Positions 42,755-50,766 of a stretch of DNA of 64,000 nucleotides are shown in pieces. The stretch is from NCBI GenBank assembly GCA_947497985.1, contig CANMIX010000015.1:1-64000 (forward strand). Reading direction: 5' to 3'. This stretch comes from an uncultured Paracoccaceae bacterium (GTDB lineage: Bacteria > Pseudomonadota > Alphaproteobacteria > Rhodobacterales > Rhodobacteraceae). The notes beneath the pieces were generated by a model. It ran no database searches. It was not told the DNA's origin and saw only the letters and a program-made list of their open reading frames with translations. Position numbers and translations under genes: made by a program. Position 1 is the first letter of the stretch. Every line of letters begins with the position of its first letter.

Positions 42755-44003
42755 CCGATCGCACCACCCTGTCGATCAGCGGGCGCGATTGGACCGGCGC
42801 GAAAAACGCGCCCACCACCCGGATCTGACTAAGCTCGCGGGTTGGAAAGCAATGCAGAAAGAAGCCGACCTGCCCGAAGGTCGCCATGACGAAGAACGCC
42901 GTTGGGCGCTTCGCATGGGCCTGACGGGGGCGGACACGATCGAAGATAAATCGATCCCGACTTTTGCCCGTGGCGAGCTGCCGCATTTTGCCGGCATCAA
43001 CACCTTCCTCAAAGCGCCATATGCCGAGGATGTGCTGGACGTCGCCAACTACGACGCGACCGTTTTGGGCATTCCGTTTGACGGTGGCACCACCTACCGT
43101 CCGGGTACGCGTTTTGGACCCCAAGGCGTGCGCAAGATCTCGGCGCTTTATACGCCCTACAACTACGAACTGGGCGTCGATCTGCGCGAGCAAATGACCA
43201 TGTGTGATGCAGGCGATGTCTTTACGATCCCTGCCAATATCGAAAAGAGCTTCGACCAGATCAGCCGTGGCGTCAGCCATGTATTCTCGTCCGGCTCGCT
43301 GCCGATCATGATTGGGGGCGACCACTCCATTGGGTTCCCCTGTGTACGCGGGATTGCGGAATGTACCTCCAAACGTATTGGGATCGTGCACTTTGACCGT
43401 CACGCTGACATTCAGGAGAAAGACCTGGATGAACGGATGCACACCACGCCGTGGTTCCATTCCACCAATCTGCCGAATGTGCCGGCCACCAATCTGGTGC
43501 AGATCGGCATCGGCGGCTGGCAGGTCCCACGTGAGGCGGTGAAGGTCGCGCGTGAGCGCAACACCAACATCATCACCATGGGCGATGTTGAGAGGATGGG
43601 CATTGCCAAGACCATCGAAATGGCGTTGGAGATGGCGTGGAAAGACGTCGACATGGTCTATATGTCCTTTGACATCGACAGCATCGACTGTGGCTTTGTG
43701 CCCGGCACTGGCTGGCCTGAACCGGGCGGGTTCTTGCCGCGCGAAGCACTGGCGCTGGCCTCTGGCATCGCCGCTGAAGGGATCTGCGGGATGGAGTTGG
43801 TTGAGGTGTCGCCCCCTTATGACACCTCCGACATCACCGCATTGATGGGCACCCGCGTGATTGTGGATGTTCTGGGCGCGATGGTGTCCAACGGCAAGCT
43901 AGGCGCGCACAAGCGTCACATCGACAAGCCGGTGGCACTGCCGCACGGCGAGTTCTCGGGCCGTCGCTGGGCCAATGCCGAACCGCACAAGATAGGTGAG
44001 TAA
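42729..44003 (+). CDS. gdmH: Ureohydrolase, probable Ni-dependent guanidine hydrolase
   Basis: 424 residues from the ATG at 42729 (AAGGAG, seven-base spacing). Arginase/agmatinase fold with all metal ligands: I-G-G-D-H-S, H-F-D-R-H-A-D and S-F-D-I-D-S-I-D. Compared with ordinary agmatinases (about 310-320 residues) it has an N-terminal extension of roughly 100 residues, D-R-H-A-D instead of D-A-H-x-D, and P-G-T-G-W-P-E-P-G-G with Trp where Thr is usual. These features, the riboswitch and the co-operonic importer point to hydrolysis of guanidine to urea and ammonium. The enzyme class is known from cyanobacterial Sll1077; assignment here is by family plus context. Stop and next start overlap (TAATG). 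Confidence 0.85.
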   Translation: MLFTQRLHNRSHHPVDQRARLDRREKRAHHPDLTKLAGWKAMQKEADLPEGRHDEERRWALRMGLTGADTIEDKSIPTFARGELPHFAGINTFLKAPYAEDVLDVANYDATVLGIPFDGGTTYRPGTRFGPQGVRKISALYTPYNYELGVDLREQMTMCDAGDVFTIPANIEKSFDQISRGVSHVFSSGSLPIMIGGDHSIGFPCVRGIAECTSKRIGIVHFDRHADIQEKDLDERMHTTPWFHSTNLPNVPATNLVQIGIGGWQVPREAVKVARERNTNIITMGDVERMGIAKTIEMALEMAWKDVDMVYMSFDIDSIDCGFVPGTGWPEPGGFLPREALALASGIAAEGICGMELVEVSPPYDTSDITALMGTRVIVDVLGAMVSNGKLGAHKRHIDKPVALPHGEFSGRRWANAEPHKIGE

Positions 44004-44473
44004 TGCCCCACGACCATTCACACGACCATAGCCACGGTCATCACCACCACCATCACGACCACGCCCCCCACGGGGCGGGTCACAATCATGCGCATGGGGA
44101 TCACCTGCATTCGCATATGCATGCCGAAGATGAAGCCGCAGACCTTCAGGTTCTGGCCACGCAGTTCATCGAAGGGTTTCTGCAAGCGTCGGATAAAACC
44201 AGTTATCTGAAACTGGCGGGCGTGCCGTTTGAACGCCCCTCCAAGGATGGCGCAAAGGCGCTGAAGCTCATCGACGTTGAGCTGAAAACCGACTGGCAGG
44301 TCGGCACTGCGTCGCCGTCCTTTGGCTCCCGTGAACTGAGTTATCTGCCGTTCCCCGGTGAGATGGTTCAGGAACGCACCAATATGTCGCTGATCTATGT
44401 GTCGATGGATGAAAAATCCACGCTCGACATCCGCGACTTCCTCTACACACGAAAACAGGAAATAGACTCATGA
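44003..44473 (+). CDS. Histidine-rich protein, candidate nickel-handling partner of the guanidine hydrolase
   Basis: 156 residues. The first 40 residues contain about 20 histidines, including six in a row, spaced by Asp, Ser and Gly, then comes an acidic stretch (A-E-D-E-A-A-D). Residues 48-156 form a compact soluble domain I do not recognise (F-I-E-G-F-L-Q-A-S-D-K-T-S-Y-L-K-L-A). There is no signal peptide, so the protein should be cytoplasmic. His-rich tails of this kind store or deliver nickel in UreE, HypB and similar proteins. Translation is coupled to the hydrolase (TAATG) and to the next small gene (ATGA). I infer Ni storage or insertion for the hydrolase; zinc binding is possible. Confidence 0.75.
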   Translation: MPHDHSHDHSHGHHHHHHDHAPHGAGHNHAHGDHLHSHMHAEDEAADLQVLATQFIEGFLQASDKTSYLKLAGVPFERPSKDGAKALKLIDVELKTDWQVGTASPSFGSRELSYLPFPGEMVQERTNMSLIYVSMDEKSTLDIRDFLYTRKQEIDS

Positions 44474-44628
44474 AACGTATTGCATTTGCTGCCGCAGCCC
44501 TCGTCAGCGGCACACCTGTCTTGGCGCATGATGGCGCCCACCTCCATCCACACGGCACAGAGCTGACACCTGTCTTGGTTGTTCTGGCGGTGATGGCGTC
44601 CGCCTATTTCTTCTTTCGCACCCGCTAA
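44470..44628 (+). CDS. 52-residue membrane protein with periplasmic His motif
   Basis: Start ATG overlaps the previous stop (ATGA); stop TAA at 44626-44628. It has a signal-like hydrophobic N-terminus (R-I-A-F-A-A-A-A-L-V-S-G-T-P-V-L-A), then H-D-G-A-H-L-H-P-H-G-T-E, then a membrane helix (L-V-V-L-A-V-M-A-S-A-Y-F-F-F) ending in R-T-R. The five histidines would lie outside the cytoplasmic membrane. As the last gene of the guanidine operon it may bind a metal at the membrane or assist the importer. No family is known to me. Confidence 0.7.
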   Translation: MKRIAFAAAALVSGTPVLAHDGAHLHPHGTELTPVLVVLAVMASAYFFFRTR

Positions 44629-44658
44629 AGGATTGGCCTGAGGGCGGCGTAAATCCAG

Positions 44659-44688
44659 AACGCTTCCGGTTTCAATATCGGGAGCGTT
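44659..44688 (+). terminator. Terminator of the guanidine operon
   Basis: AACGCTTCCGGT and ATCGGGAGCGTT pair as a stem (one G-U and one mismatch) with loop TTCAAT, followed by TC. It lies 30 bases after the last stop codon. Confidence 0.65.
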
Positions 44689-44811
44689 TCATACATTCAA
44701 ATTCCTTCATTAAATACATATTCATCCTCGTCTATAAGGATGCGTCCCGTCATATCGCACCCGTGTGGCCAAAGTTCTGGACTTTCTTGGGGCGACGCAG
44801 GAGGGCCTAAG

Positions 44812-45555
44812 ATGCGAAAACTACGTAAACTCCTATTGGCGGCCTTTCTGGGGGCCTGCGTACCTACAGTCAGCAGTGCCGACACATTGACAATCGTGGC
44901 GGACGAGTGGCCGCCTTTTTCCGGTGTATCTCTGCCAGGAAAAGGGATTTCGCTGGATGTGATCGGCGAAGTCTTGAAGCGTGCGGGCTATCAGGTAGAG
45001 ACCGAGGTCTTGCCCTGGGCGCGGATAATGAATGGGGCTACCAGTGGACAATATGATGCGATTGGCAGCTTGTTCTTTGATCCTGAATTGGAAAATTACC
45101 TGACCTACGCAGATCCGTTTTACGAAACCGACGTACGTCTGGTCCAACGCGCAGGCAGCGACCACGCCTTTACCTCTGTTGAGGCGCTGCGCCCCTTCAG
45201 TTTTGCGGTTGGGGATGGGTTTTTGTATCAGGATGAATTTGATCGCGCGGACTATTTGAACAAAGTGGTCGTGACGACAACGCTGCAGGCGGTGCAAATG
45301 GTGGCGCATGAGCGGGTGGATCTGACGCTCGACAGTGTTGATGTGGTCAATCACGCCGTCCGATCTGACGATCCGTCATTGCGCGGGCTGGTTGAATTTG
45401 CCCCAGGCGTATTGGCCACGCAGGGGATTCACATGGCGGTGCGCAATAATCTGCCGAATCGGGATCAAGTTATTCAGGACTTCAATACAACATTGGCTGA
45501 GATGCGCGCTGACGGCAGCTTGGCCAAAATCCTGGAAAAACATGTGGGGCCGTGA
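44812..45555 (+). CDS. Periplasmic solute-binding protein (amino-acid type, SBP_bac_3)
   Basis: 247 residues from the ATG at 44812 (AGGAGG seven bases upstream). A signal peptide ends near V-S-S-A-D. The fold is the small bacterial family 3 type (D-E-W-P-P-F-S-G, L-P-W-A-R-I-M-N-G, Y-D-A-I-G-S-L-F-F). No permease or ATPase is adjacent, so it may serve a remote transporter or act as a sensor or orphan binding protein. The next gene is convergent. Ligand unknown; polar amino acids are usual for the family. Confidence 0.8.
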   Translation: MRKLRKLLLAAFLGACVPTVSSADTLTIVADEWPPFSGVSLPGKGISLDVIGEVLKRAGYQVETEVLPWARIMNGATSGQYDAIGSLFFDPELENYLTYADPFYETDVRLVQRAGSDHAFTSVEALRPFSFAVGDGFLYQDEFDRADYLNKVVVTTTLQAVQMVAHERVDLTLDSVDVVNHAVRSDDPSLRGLVEFAPGVLATQGIHMAVRNNLPNRDQVIQDFNTTLAEMRADGSLAKILEKHVGP

Positions 45556-45579
45556 AGCCCCACACACGTTCGCTGCACC

Positions 45580-46005
45580 TTATCGCACGACAAACACCGA
45601 TTGCTGCGCATGGCGGGCAATGCGGGCGGCGTTTGGTCCGATCAGGTAATCTTTGAGCTGCGATTTATGCGCCCCGACCACAATGGCGTCGGCCTTGATC
45701 TGCGCGGCCTCTTTCAAGACCTGTTCATAGATCGTTCCCTGATCCACGTGGAGCACCGCATCTTTGGGCACGCCATCCAGCCCCTCAACCCAGCTTTCCA
45801 ATGCGGCCTTGGCGTCGGCCATGATTTGGCGGTTGTGGTCCTTGGTAAAGAACGAGCCGACAATCGACATGCCAAAGTCGGGAACCACATTCATGATATG
45901 CAATGTGGCGCCTTCCGATTTGGTGAGCTGCAGCGCGGTTTCAGCCGGGCGTTTGGATCCATTGGGGTCATTCACATCGACGGCCAGAAGTACTGTCTTG
46001 AACAT
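45580..46005 (-). CDS. Universal stress protein UspA family
   Basis: 141 residues, single Usp domain: V-L-L-A-V-D at the N-terminus and G-A-H-K-S-Q-L-K-D-Y-L-I-G-P-N-A-A-R-I near the C-terminus, the region that contacts ATP in nucleotide-binding members. It follows the TRAP permease gene by 13 bases and should be in its operon. Usp genes next to TRAP transporters are known, e.g. TeaD of Halomonas, which modulates its ectoine transporter. Confidence 0.88.
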   Translation of the reverse strand: MFKTVLLAVDVNDPNGSKRPAETALQLTKSEGATLHIMNVVPDFGMSIVGSFFTKDHNRQIMADAKAALESWVEGLDGVPKDAVLHVDQGTIYEQVLKEAAQIKADAIVVGAHKSQLKDYLIGPNAARIARHAQQSVFVVR

Positions 46006-46018
46006 ATCACTCTCCCTC

Positions 46019-48652
46019 TTAGAACGCAGGCTGGGTGGCGCGGCGGCGCTGGATCATCACCAACACAGCCAGCAACAAGAAGGCCGGGATAAAGAAGATC
46101 TCTTTGGGCAGGCGGTCATTTTCCACCTGGATCTTCTCGATCACGACAGGGGTGTCGCCATAGAAATCATACTCGGTTCCAAGCGTGTCGAAGTAGGTCG
46201 TGCCTGGGAAGGGTTCCTCCAGAACCAGGGTCTCGCCTTCCGGCAGAACTGTCAGACCCTGTTCTTCCAACGCGGCGTTGCCATCCTGCGCAATGGCAGG
46301 GATTACAACGGTTGTGCGCCTGATATCTCCGGTGTCGAAATCCGGTCCTGCCACGACCAAACGTATGTCGCTGGCGTCTGGCTGTTCAGACATCAGAGTA
46401 ATCGCGCCAGGCCCGGATGCTTCGGCGTATTTCTCAGAGATCTGATCCAGGAAATACCCCGGCCGGAACAGTGTGAATGCGATCAATAACAGGGCCGCGG
46501 TCTCCCACATGCGGGATTTGGCGATGAAATAACCTTGGGTCGCCGCCGCAAAAAGCAACATCGCGACCAAGGCCACCGCAAAGACAAACACGGCTTTGAT
46601 CGGTCCCACATCGATCAGCAACAGGTCGGTGTTGAAGATAAAGAGGAAGGGCAAAAGCGCGGTGCGAATGTCATAACCGAACCCTTGGATGCCGGTCTTG
46701 ATCGGATCCCCGCGCGAAATGGCCGCCGCCGCATAGGCTGCAAGCCCCACTGGCGGCGTATCATCGGCCAGAATGCCAAAGTAGAACACGAACATATGCA
46801 CCGCGATCAGGGGAACCGTCAGTCCAGATTGCGCCCCCACCGTGACAATCACCGGGGCCATCAGGCTTGAGACCACGATATAGTTGGCGGTGGTCGGCAG
46901 GCCCATGCCCAGGATCAGTGACAGAACGGCGACGAGGAACAACAGAACCATCAGATTGCCGCCCGAGATCACCTCGATCACCTGTGCGATAACCTGATGT
47001 GCGCCCGTCAGGGAAATGGTACCAACAATGATGCCCGCAGCACCGGTGGCCACGCCAATCCCGATCATATTGCGCGCGCCCATGATCAGGCCTTGGACAA
47101 AATCGTTCCAGCCTGCGGTCATCTCGGCCACAAAATCATGTTTTCGGAAGAACGCTTTCAGCGGGCGATGGGTCAGCGCCACGATGATCATAAAGATTGT
47201 CGCCCAAAAGGCCGACAGGGCCGGGGACAGACGATCCAGGGTTTCCGTGCGCACCATCAGGTTCCAGACCAGGATGAAAATCGGCAGTGCAAAATAGGCG
47301 CCGCCCAAGAGCGTTGGTGTCAGACGCGGCGCTTCTGGCACGGCCGCATTCGGATCGTCGACTTCGACATCCGGGTAGCGGGCGGCGACGGCGACCAAAA
47401 ACACATACAAAACCGCAACAATGGCAAGCGCGGCATAGATCGTGTCGCCCATGATGGGGTCCAGCAGGGCCCGTACACCGATCATCAGGAACGCGGCAAC
47501 GCCCAAGAAAATGAACCCGGACAGAAACAGGATCAGGATCATCAAAACGCCGATTTTCCGCCCGCTTTTCTTCAGTCCTTCCAGGCCGATTTTCAGGCTT
47601 TCAAGGTGCACGATATACAGTAGTGCGATGTAGGAAATGACGGCCGGCAAGAAAGCGTGTTTGACCACGTCGATATAGGGGATGTTGACATATTCCACCA
47701 TGAGGAAGGCCGCAGCCCCCATCACTGGCGGGGTCAGCTGTCCATTGGTCGAGGAGGCGACTTCGACCGCGCCGGCTTTTTCAGCGGGAAAGCCGATGCG
47801 TTTCATCAGCGGAATGGTGAAGGTGCCGGTCGTGACCGTATTGGCAATCGACGAGCCCGAGATCATGCCAGTCAGCATCGACGACAGAACCGAGGCTTTG
47901 GCCGGACCACCGCGCAGCGCACCCAGCATGGCAATGGCAACCTTGATGAACCAATTGCCGCCGCCTGCACGATCCAACAGCGCGCCAAACAGAACAAAGA
48001 GGAAAATCATTGTCGTGGACACACCCAGCGCCACGCCGAACACACCTTCGGTCTGCATCCAATAATGCCCCAGCGCCTTGCTGAGGGAGGAGCCACCATA
48101 GTTGGTCAGCTCGCGCACCCATTCCGAATAGCCGCCGAAGAAGGCAAATAGCACAAATGCTGAGGCGATGATGACCAAGGGGAGGCCAAGCGCGCGGTAG
48201 ACGCAGATCATCAGGACAATCATGCCAACAGCGGATACCGCGATGTCACTGCCGTTCCACAGGCCCGGACGGTCGGCGATCTGGTATCGAAAGAACACCA
48301 GATACAGACAGGCCCCAACGCCAAGCGCCAAGAGCGCCCAGTCATAGGCCGGGATCCGATCACGTGGCGAAGATTTAAACAGCGGAAAGGCGAGTGTTGC
48401 CAGCGCGATCGCAAAAGCCAGGTGCACGTAACGTGCCTGCGCGACGATATTGGCGAAATCCGAAAAACCGGTCAGCTGTGCCAGAATGCCGGGCAGTTTC
48501 GACGCGATATAGAGTTGGAACACCGACCAGATGATACAGAGCGCCAGGATGGCCTTTCCCTGCACTCCGGTCGCGTTGCGGGCACCAGTATCCGCTTCGG
48601 CCACCATGGCGTCTGCGGCCGCACTCCCTTGGGTGTGGTCCTGCTGTGTCAT
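46019..48652 (-). CDS. TRAP-TAXI transporter fused membrane subunit
   Basis: 877 residues from the ATG at 48652. The small (4-helix) and large (12-helix) TRAP membrane domains are fused, as usual for the TAXI type: many hydrophobic helices from residue 30 on, with G-M-G-L-P-T-T-A-N-Y-I-V-V and P-P-V-G-L-A-A-Y-A-A-A-A-I typical of the large subunit. Unusually, about 140 residues near the C-terminus (after the last core helices) form a soluble stretch (I-V-I-P-A-I-A-Q-D-G-N) before a final helix. Such extensions occur in some TAXI permeases. It imports the ligand of the TAXI binding protein using an ion gradient. Confidence 0.9.
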   Translation of the reverse strand: MTQQDHTQGSAAADAMVAEADTGARNATGVQGKAILALCIIWSVFQLYIASKLPGILAQLTGFSDFANIVAQARYVHLAFAIALATLAFPLFKSSPRDRIPAYDWALLALGVGACLYLVFFRYQIADRPGLWNGSDIAVSAVGMIVLMICVYRALGLPLVIIASAFVLFAFFGGYSEWVRELTNYGGSSLSKALGHYWMQTEGVFGVALGVSTTMIFLFVLFGALLDRAGGGNWFIKVAIAMLGALRGGPAKASVLSSMLTGMISGSSIANTVTTGTFTIPLMKRIGFPAEKAGAVEVASSTNGQLTPPVMGAAAFLMVEYVNIPYIDVVKHAFLPAVISYIALLYIVHLESLKIGLEGLKKSGRKIGVLMILILFLSGFIFLGVAAFLMIGVRALLDPIMGDTIYAALAIVAVLYVFLVAVAARYPDVEVDDPNAAVPEAPRLTPTLLGGAYFALPIFILVWNLMVRTETLDRLSPALSAFWATIFMIIVALTHRPLKAFFRKHDFVAEMTAGWNDFVQGLIMGARNMIGIGVATGAAGIIVGTISLTGAHQVIAQVIEVISGGNLMVLLFLVAVLSLILGMGLPTTANYIVVSSLMAPVIVTVGAQSGLTVPLIAVHMFVFYFGILADDTPPVGLAAYAAAAISRGDPIKTGIQGFGYDIRTALLPFLFIFNTDLLLIDVGPIKAVFVFAVALVAMLLFAAATQGYFIAKSRMWETAALLLIAFTLFRPGYFLDQISEKYAEASGPGAITLMSEQPDASDIRLVVAGPDFDTGDIRRTTVVIPAIAQDGNAALEEQGLTVLPEGETLVLEEPFPGTTYFDTLGTEYDFYGDTPVVIEKIQVENDRLPKEIFFIPAFLLLAVLVMIQRRRATQPAF

Positions 48653-48676
48653 TTCAATCCCCTGAAACAAAGATGG

Positions 48677-48712
48677 ACGCGCCGCATCTTTTTGCGTCTG
48701 CGGCGCGCCCCT
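48677..48712 (-). other. Intercistronic hairpin between TAXI binding protein and permease
   Basis: On the minus strand GGGCGCGCCGCA pairs with TGCGGCGCGTCC over 12 bases (one G-U), loop about 12 bases. No U-tract on this strand. It lies between the binding-protein stop (48748) and the permease start (48652). Confidence 0.65.
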
Positions 48713-48747
48713 TTTACATTGTTATTTTTGTGCGACGGGCGCGTCGC

Positions 48748-49710
48748 TTATTTCAGGCCCAGTTCCTCATAGGCTTTGGCAGCACCTGGGTGCAGCGGCG
48801 CGCTGAGGCCATCGGTGACCATTTCGGATGGGTCAAGATTTGCAAAGGCCGGGTGCAGCTTGCGGAAATCTTCGACGTTTTCCATCACCGATTTGGCAAC
48901 CACATAGACAACTTCATCAGACACTTTGTCGGAGGTCACAAAGGTTGCGCCAACGCCGAATGTCGTGGTGTCGCCGTCGGTCCCTTTATAGGTGCCGCCT
49001 GGGATGGTTGCTGTGCGGTAGAATGGATTTTCCGCGACCAGCGCGTCAATTTCCGGACCGGTAACCGATACAAGATGCGCATCACACGTTGTGGTGGCTT
49101 CTTTGATCGCCGCAGACGGGTGACCGATGGTGTAGATCATCGCGTCGATATTGCCGTCACACAGCTGCTTGGCCATTTCCGAGCCTTTGTATTCGGTCGC
49201 CAGGGCGAAATCGTCCATGGACAGACCAAAGGCATCCATCACAACTTCCATTGTTGCGCGTTGACCAGAACCGGGGTTGCCGACGTTCACGCGTTTGCCT
49301 TTGAGGCTTGCGAAATCTTCGATACCGGTGTCGCCGCGTACAACCAGAGTGAACGGCTCAGGATGTACCGAGAAAACAGAGCGAATGCCGGGGAAGGGGT
49401 TTTCGGAGAATTTCGAGGTGCCGTTATAGGCGTGATACTGCCAGTCAGATTGGGCAACACCGAATTCCAGCTCGCCACCTTTGATGGTGTTGATGTTGTA
49501 AACGGAACCACCCGTGGATTCCACCGCACAGCGAATGCCGTGCTCTTTGCGGCTCTTGTTCACCAGACGGCAAATTGCACCACCGGTTGGGTAATATACG
49601 CCGGTGACCCCGCCTGTGCCGATCGAGATGAACTCATCAGCAGAAGCAGAACCCGCAATAGCAAGAGAGGAGATTGCAGCAATCCCCGCCATTTTTACCA
49701 TGTGTTTCAT
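48748..49710 (-). CDS. TAXI-family TRAP transporter solute-binding protein
   Basis: 320 residues. A signal peptide ends at A-G-S-A-S-A-D. The TAXI family hallmark T-G-G-V-T-G-V-Y-Y-P-T-G-G follows directly, then the S-T-G-G-S-V-Y-N-I region and the V-N-V-G-N-P-G-S-G-Q-R segment. It binds the substrate in the periplasm for the fused permease. Ligand unknown; known TAXI ligands include glutamate/glutamine and other carboxylates. The neighbouring aminotransferase and BKACE enzyme suggest an amino or keto acid. Confidence 0.9.
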   Translation of the reverse strand: MKHMVKMAGIAAISSLAIAGSASADEFISIGTGGVTGVYYPTGGAICRLVNKSRKEHGIRCAVESTGGSVYNINTIKGGELEFGVAQSDWQYHAYNGTSKFSENPFPGIRSVFSVHPEPFTLVVRGDTGIEDFASLKGKRVNVGNPGSGQRATMEVVMDAFGLSMDDFALATEYKGSEMAKQLCDGNIDAMIYTIGHPSAAIKEATTTCDAHLVSVTGPEIDALVAENPFYRTATIPGGTYKGTDGDTTTFGVGATFVTSDKVSDEVVYVVAKSVMENVEDFRKLHPAFANLDPSEMVTDGLSAPLHPGAAKAYEELGLK

Positions 49711-49760
49711 AGTTTACTCCCATTTGATTTTTTGGTCTTGGTTTTGGATATTTGAAGGTC

Positions 49761-50627
49761 TCACTCAGTCCAGAATTCTCCGAGACGTTTGTTTTGGCCT
49801 TCGACTTCAGAGATGCGGTTTGTCGCCGCGTCCCCTGTCTGCGCAACAACCATGGCTACCATGGTCTCCATCAAAGCTATGGTTGCGGCGTAGGATGAAA
49901 AAAACTGTGGGCTGTCAGACGGAATAATAAAGGGGAAATTTGCATATTGAATCGCAGGGCAGGCGTGGCTGTCGGTGATTACGATGACCTGTGGTGCTGC
50001 TTTCTGCGCCATTTCAGCCGCCAATACCGCACGCCGTGCATAGGGTGTTTTTGTGACAATCAGCAGAACATCCTCGGATCCCAAACCAGCCAGAGCGCTG
50101 CCCAAGGACGCGCCCATCCGCCCCGCCAACGTCCAATTGGATGCGAAATACTGCGCCAGATAAGCCATGTATTCGACTATGCCGGTGGAGCTGAACGCAC
50201 CAAACAGCACGACATTGCGTGCGCTCTGCAACGCATCAACGGCTGCGCCCAACCGGTCCTGCGAAATGCTGCCTGCCATTTCTGAGATATTGTTCATACA
50301 AGCCGACGAGTGCCGGTCGAGGATCGTGTGGCTGTCCTGTGTGGCCTCGCTCAACCGTTCAGCGCGTTCGGCGAATGATGCTCCCCGGTCCCAAAGCCCC
50401 TGACGGCAGGCTTCACGCAGATCCTCATAGACGTCAAACCCTAGCGCGCGCGCCAGCCGAGAGAAGGCAGCCGGGGAGACGCCGCTGCTGCTTGAAACAC
50501 TGCGCAACGACCGGGTTGCGATGTCCATTTGATTGGCCACGACGAAGTCCGCCGCGACGCGCAGGGTCTGGCTGAGGTCTGCGTATCCTTCGGACACCAC
50601 GTCTTCTATTCGTGTTTCTGTTTTCAA
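49761..50627 (-). CDS. MurR/RpiR-family transcriptional regulator
   Basis: 288 residues from a TTG at 50627, chosen because AGGGAG lies seven bases upstream; an ATG ten codons earlier has no ribosome binding site. N-terminal RpiR helix-turn-helix (residues about 10-75: S-G-V-S-P-A-A-F-S-R-L-A-R-A-L-G-F), then a SIS domain (V-V-L-F-G-A-F-S-S-T-G, V-L-L-I-V-T-K-T-P-Y-A-R). SIS domains bind phosphosugars or, in several catabolic regulators, other acids. It is the first gene of the TRAP operon and divergent from the BKACE-aminotransferase pair, so it probably controls both. Confidence 0.87.
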   Translation of the reverse strand: MKTETRIEDVVSEGYADLSQTLRVAADFVVANQMDIATRSLRSVSSSSGVSPAAFSRLARALGFDVYEDLREACRQGLWDRGASFAERAERLSEATQDSHTILDRHSSACMNNISEMAGSISQDRLGAAVDALQSARNVVLFGAFSSTGIVEYMAYLAQYFASNWTLAGRMGASLGSALAGLGSEDVLLIVTKTPYARRAVLAAEMAQKAAPQVIVITDSHACPAIQYANFPFIIPSDSPQFFSSYAATIALMETMVAMVVAQTGDAATNRISEVEGQNKRLGEFWTE

Positions 50628-50680
50628 GAACGGTCTCCCTTGACACGATATTTTCATTCGTTTTAATCGAAGTCAACGAT

Positions 50681-50696
50681 TGAAACACATGTTTCA
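50681..50696. promoter_or_regulatory. Candidate RpiR operator
   Basis: TGAAACACATGTTTCA: six-base arms TGAAAC and GTTTCA are perfectly inverted around ACAT. It sits between the divergent RpiR gene (start 50627) and the BKACE gene (start 50767), a site able to control both. TGAAA-type inverted repeats suit the family. Confidence 0.55.
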
Positions 50697-50766
50697 GTTT
50701 TCATTTTTATGGAAGGTGACTTTACGGGCAAATCCTGGGAGGCGCCCGCGCCATGGGGGACGGTTG

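Noticed and set aside
48646-49755. 369-codon open frame on the plus strand
   Set aside because: It is antisense to the TAXI binding-protein gene, whose signal peptide and family motifs are clear; the protein is rich in His, Cys and Arg with no domain, as expected for a shadow frame.
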